Source: Dysgonomonas mossii (GTDB lineage: Bacteria; Bacteroidota; Bacteroidia; Bacteroidales; Dysgonomonadaceae). From it: a stretch of DNA of 46,351 bases. Numbering within the stretch: position 1 is the first letter of the stretch; every line of letters begins with the position of its first letter. This document shows, piece after piece, positions 46,254-46,351 of the stretch. Position numbers and translations under genes: made by a program. Below the pieces are notes generated by a model that did not search any database, had not been told where the DNA came from, and saw nothing but the letters and a program-made list of their open reading frames with translations. The stretch spans positions 1-46,351 of the forward strand of contig NZ_SPPK01000008.1 in NCBI RefSeq assembly GCF_004569505.1. Reading direction: 5' to 3'.

Positions 46254-46351
46254 ATGAGAAAATCGGTTTTAGTACTACTTTCTTTTTCAAATACTTCTTC
46301 AGCAAAAGACTAAAGGGTAGGGTAGTGCGCGTTTCTGACGGCGACACGGTA
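46254..46351 (+). pseudogene. Thermonuclease (SNase-like) gene start, frameshifted, cut by window end
   Basis: The ATG at 46254 opens a signal-like frame (MRKSVLVLLSF) that ends at a stop after 19 codons. The frame of the last bases reads KGRVVRVSDGDTV, the N-terminal signature of staphylococcal-nuclease-like enzymes. Adding one T in the run near 46283-46289 joins both parts into one protein. Either a single-base deletion broke the gene or the base call is wrong. Only the first 33 or so codons lie in the window. Confidence 0.6.

Overview
The window looks like a chromosomal segment of a low-GC anaerobic member of the Bacteroidales (Dysgonomonas- or Paludibacter-like; the genus is an inference). 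The evidence is a SusC/SusD locus, surface lipoproteins with acidic residues after the lipidated cysteine, repeated -7 elements of the Bacteroidota type (TAnnTTTG) and mostly weak Shine-Dalgarno sequences. No rRNA, tRNA or CRISPR array was seen.

Left part (1-8.7 kb): an ABM-type monooxygenase gene; a TetR regulator with a MATE efflux pump and an outer-membrane beta-barrel protein, with three dyad operators around the regulator and pump; a short-chain dehydrogenase (SDR) followed by the wreck of a second SDR; an AraC regulator; then about 1.1 kb of decayed, gene-free DNA.

Middle part (8.7-27 kb): a compact molybdenum and nitrogen-fixation island. It begins with a Nif11-like protein and an unknown partner. 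A molybdate block follows: stand-alone Mop, a short ModE-like HTH, an outer-membrane porin, ModA, ModB and a short ModC. Next comes nifH-nifI1-nifI2-nifD-nifK-nifE-nifN-nifB(X)-[2Fe-2S] ferredoxin-nifV, and then a NifA-like sigma54 activator with a GNAT and a HEPN-like protein. Gene order (nifI1/nifI2 between H and D), the insert in NifD and the short NifK point to the anaerobe-type (group III) Mo nitrogenase. A -24/-12 promoter lies just upstream of nifH beside two dyads, and nifA has an ordinary -7 promoter, so nifA expression, sigma54 activation and PII-type (NifI) switch-off can be read from the sequence. Molybdate uptake, homocitrate (NifV) and the cofactor scaffold (NifB, NifEN) sit together. 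The island is flanked on both sides by decayed DNA carrying diverged copies of the same relic, possibly from a tyrosine recombinase gene, and a broken ABC exporter gene.

Right part (29-46.3 kb): a polysaccharide utilisation locus probably aimed at alpha-mannan. It starts with a membrane-spanning regulator with a periplasmic LamG/propeller-like sensor and a cytoplasmic SARP-like DNA-binding half. Then come SusC, SusD, a DUF3823 lipoprotein, a GH92 alpha-mannosidase, two GH99 enzymes (the second with a LamG module), a LamG surface lipoprotein and a metallophosphoesterase lipoprotein. The susC promoter carries three direct repeats at exact 11-bp spacing just upstream of the -7 box, the layout known for SARP activators. 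This regulator-site pair is the most promising little-described system here. The window ends with a fragment of a UPF0597/CyuA-type gene and the start of a frameshifted thermonuclease gene.
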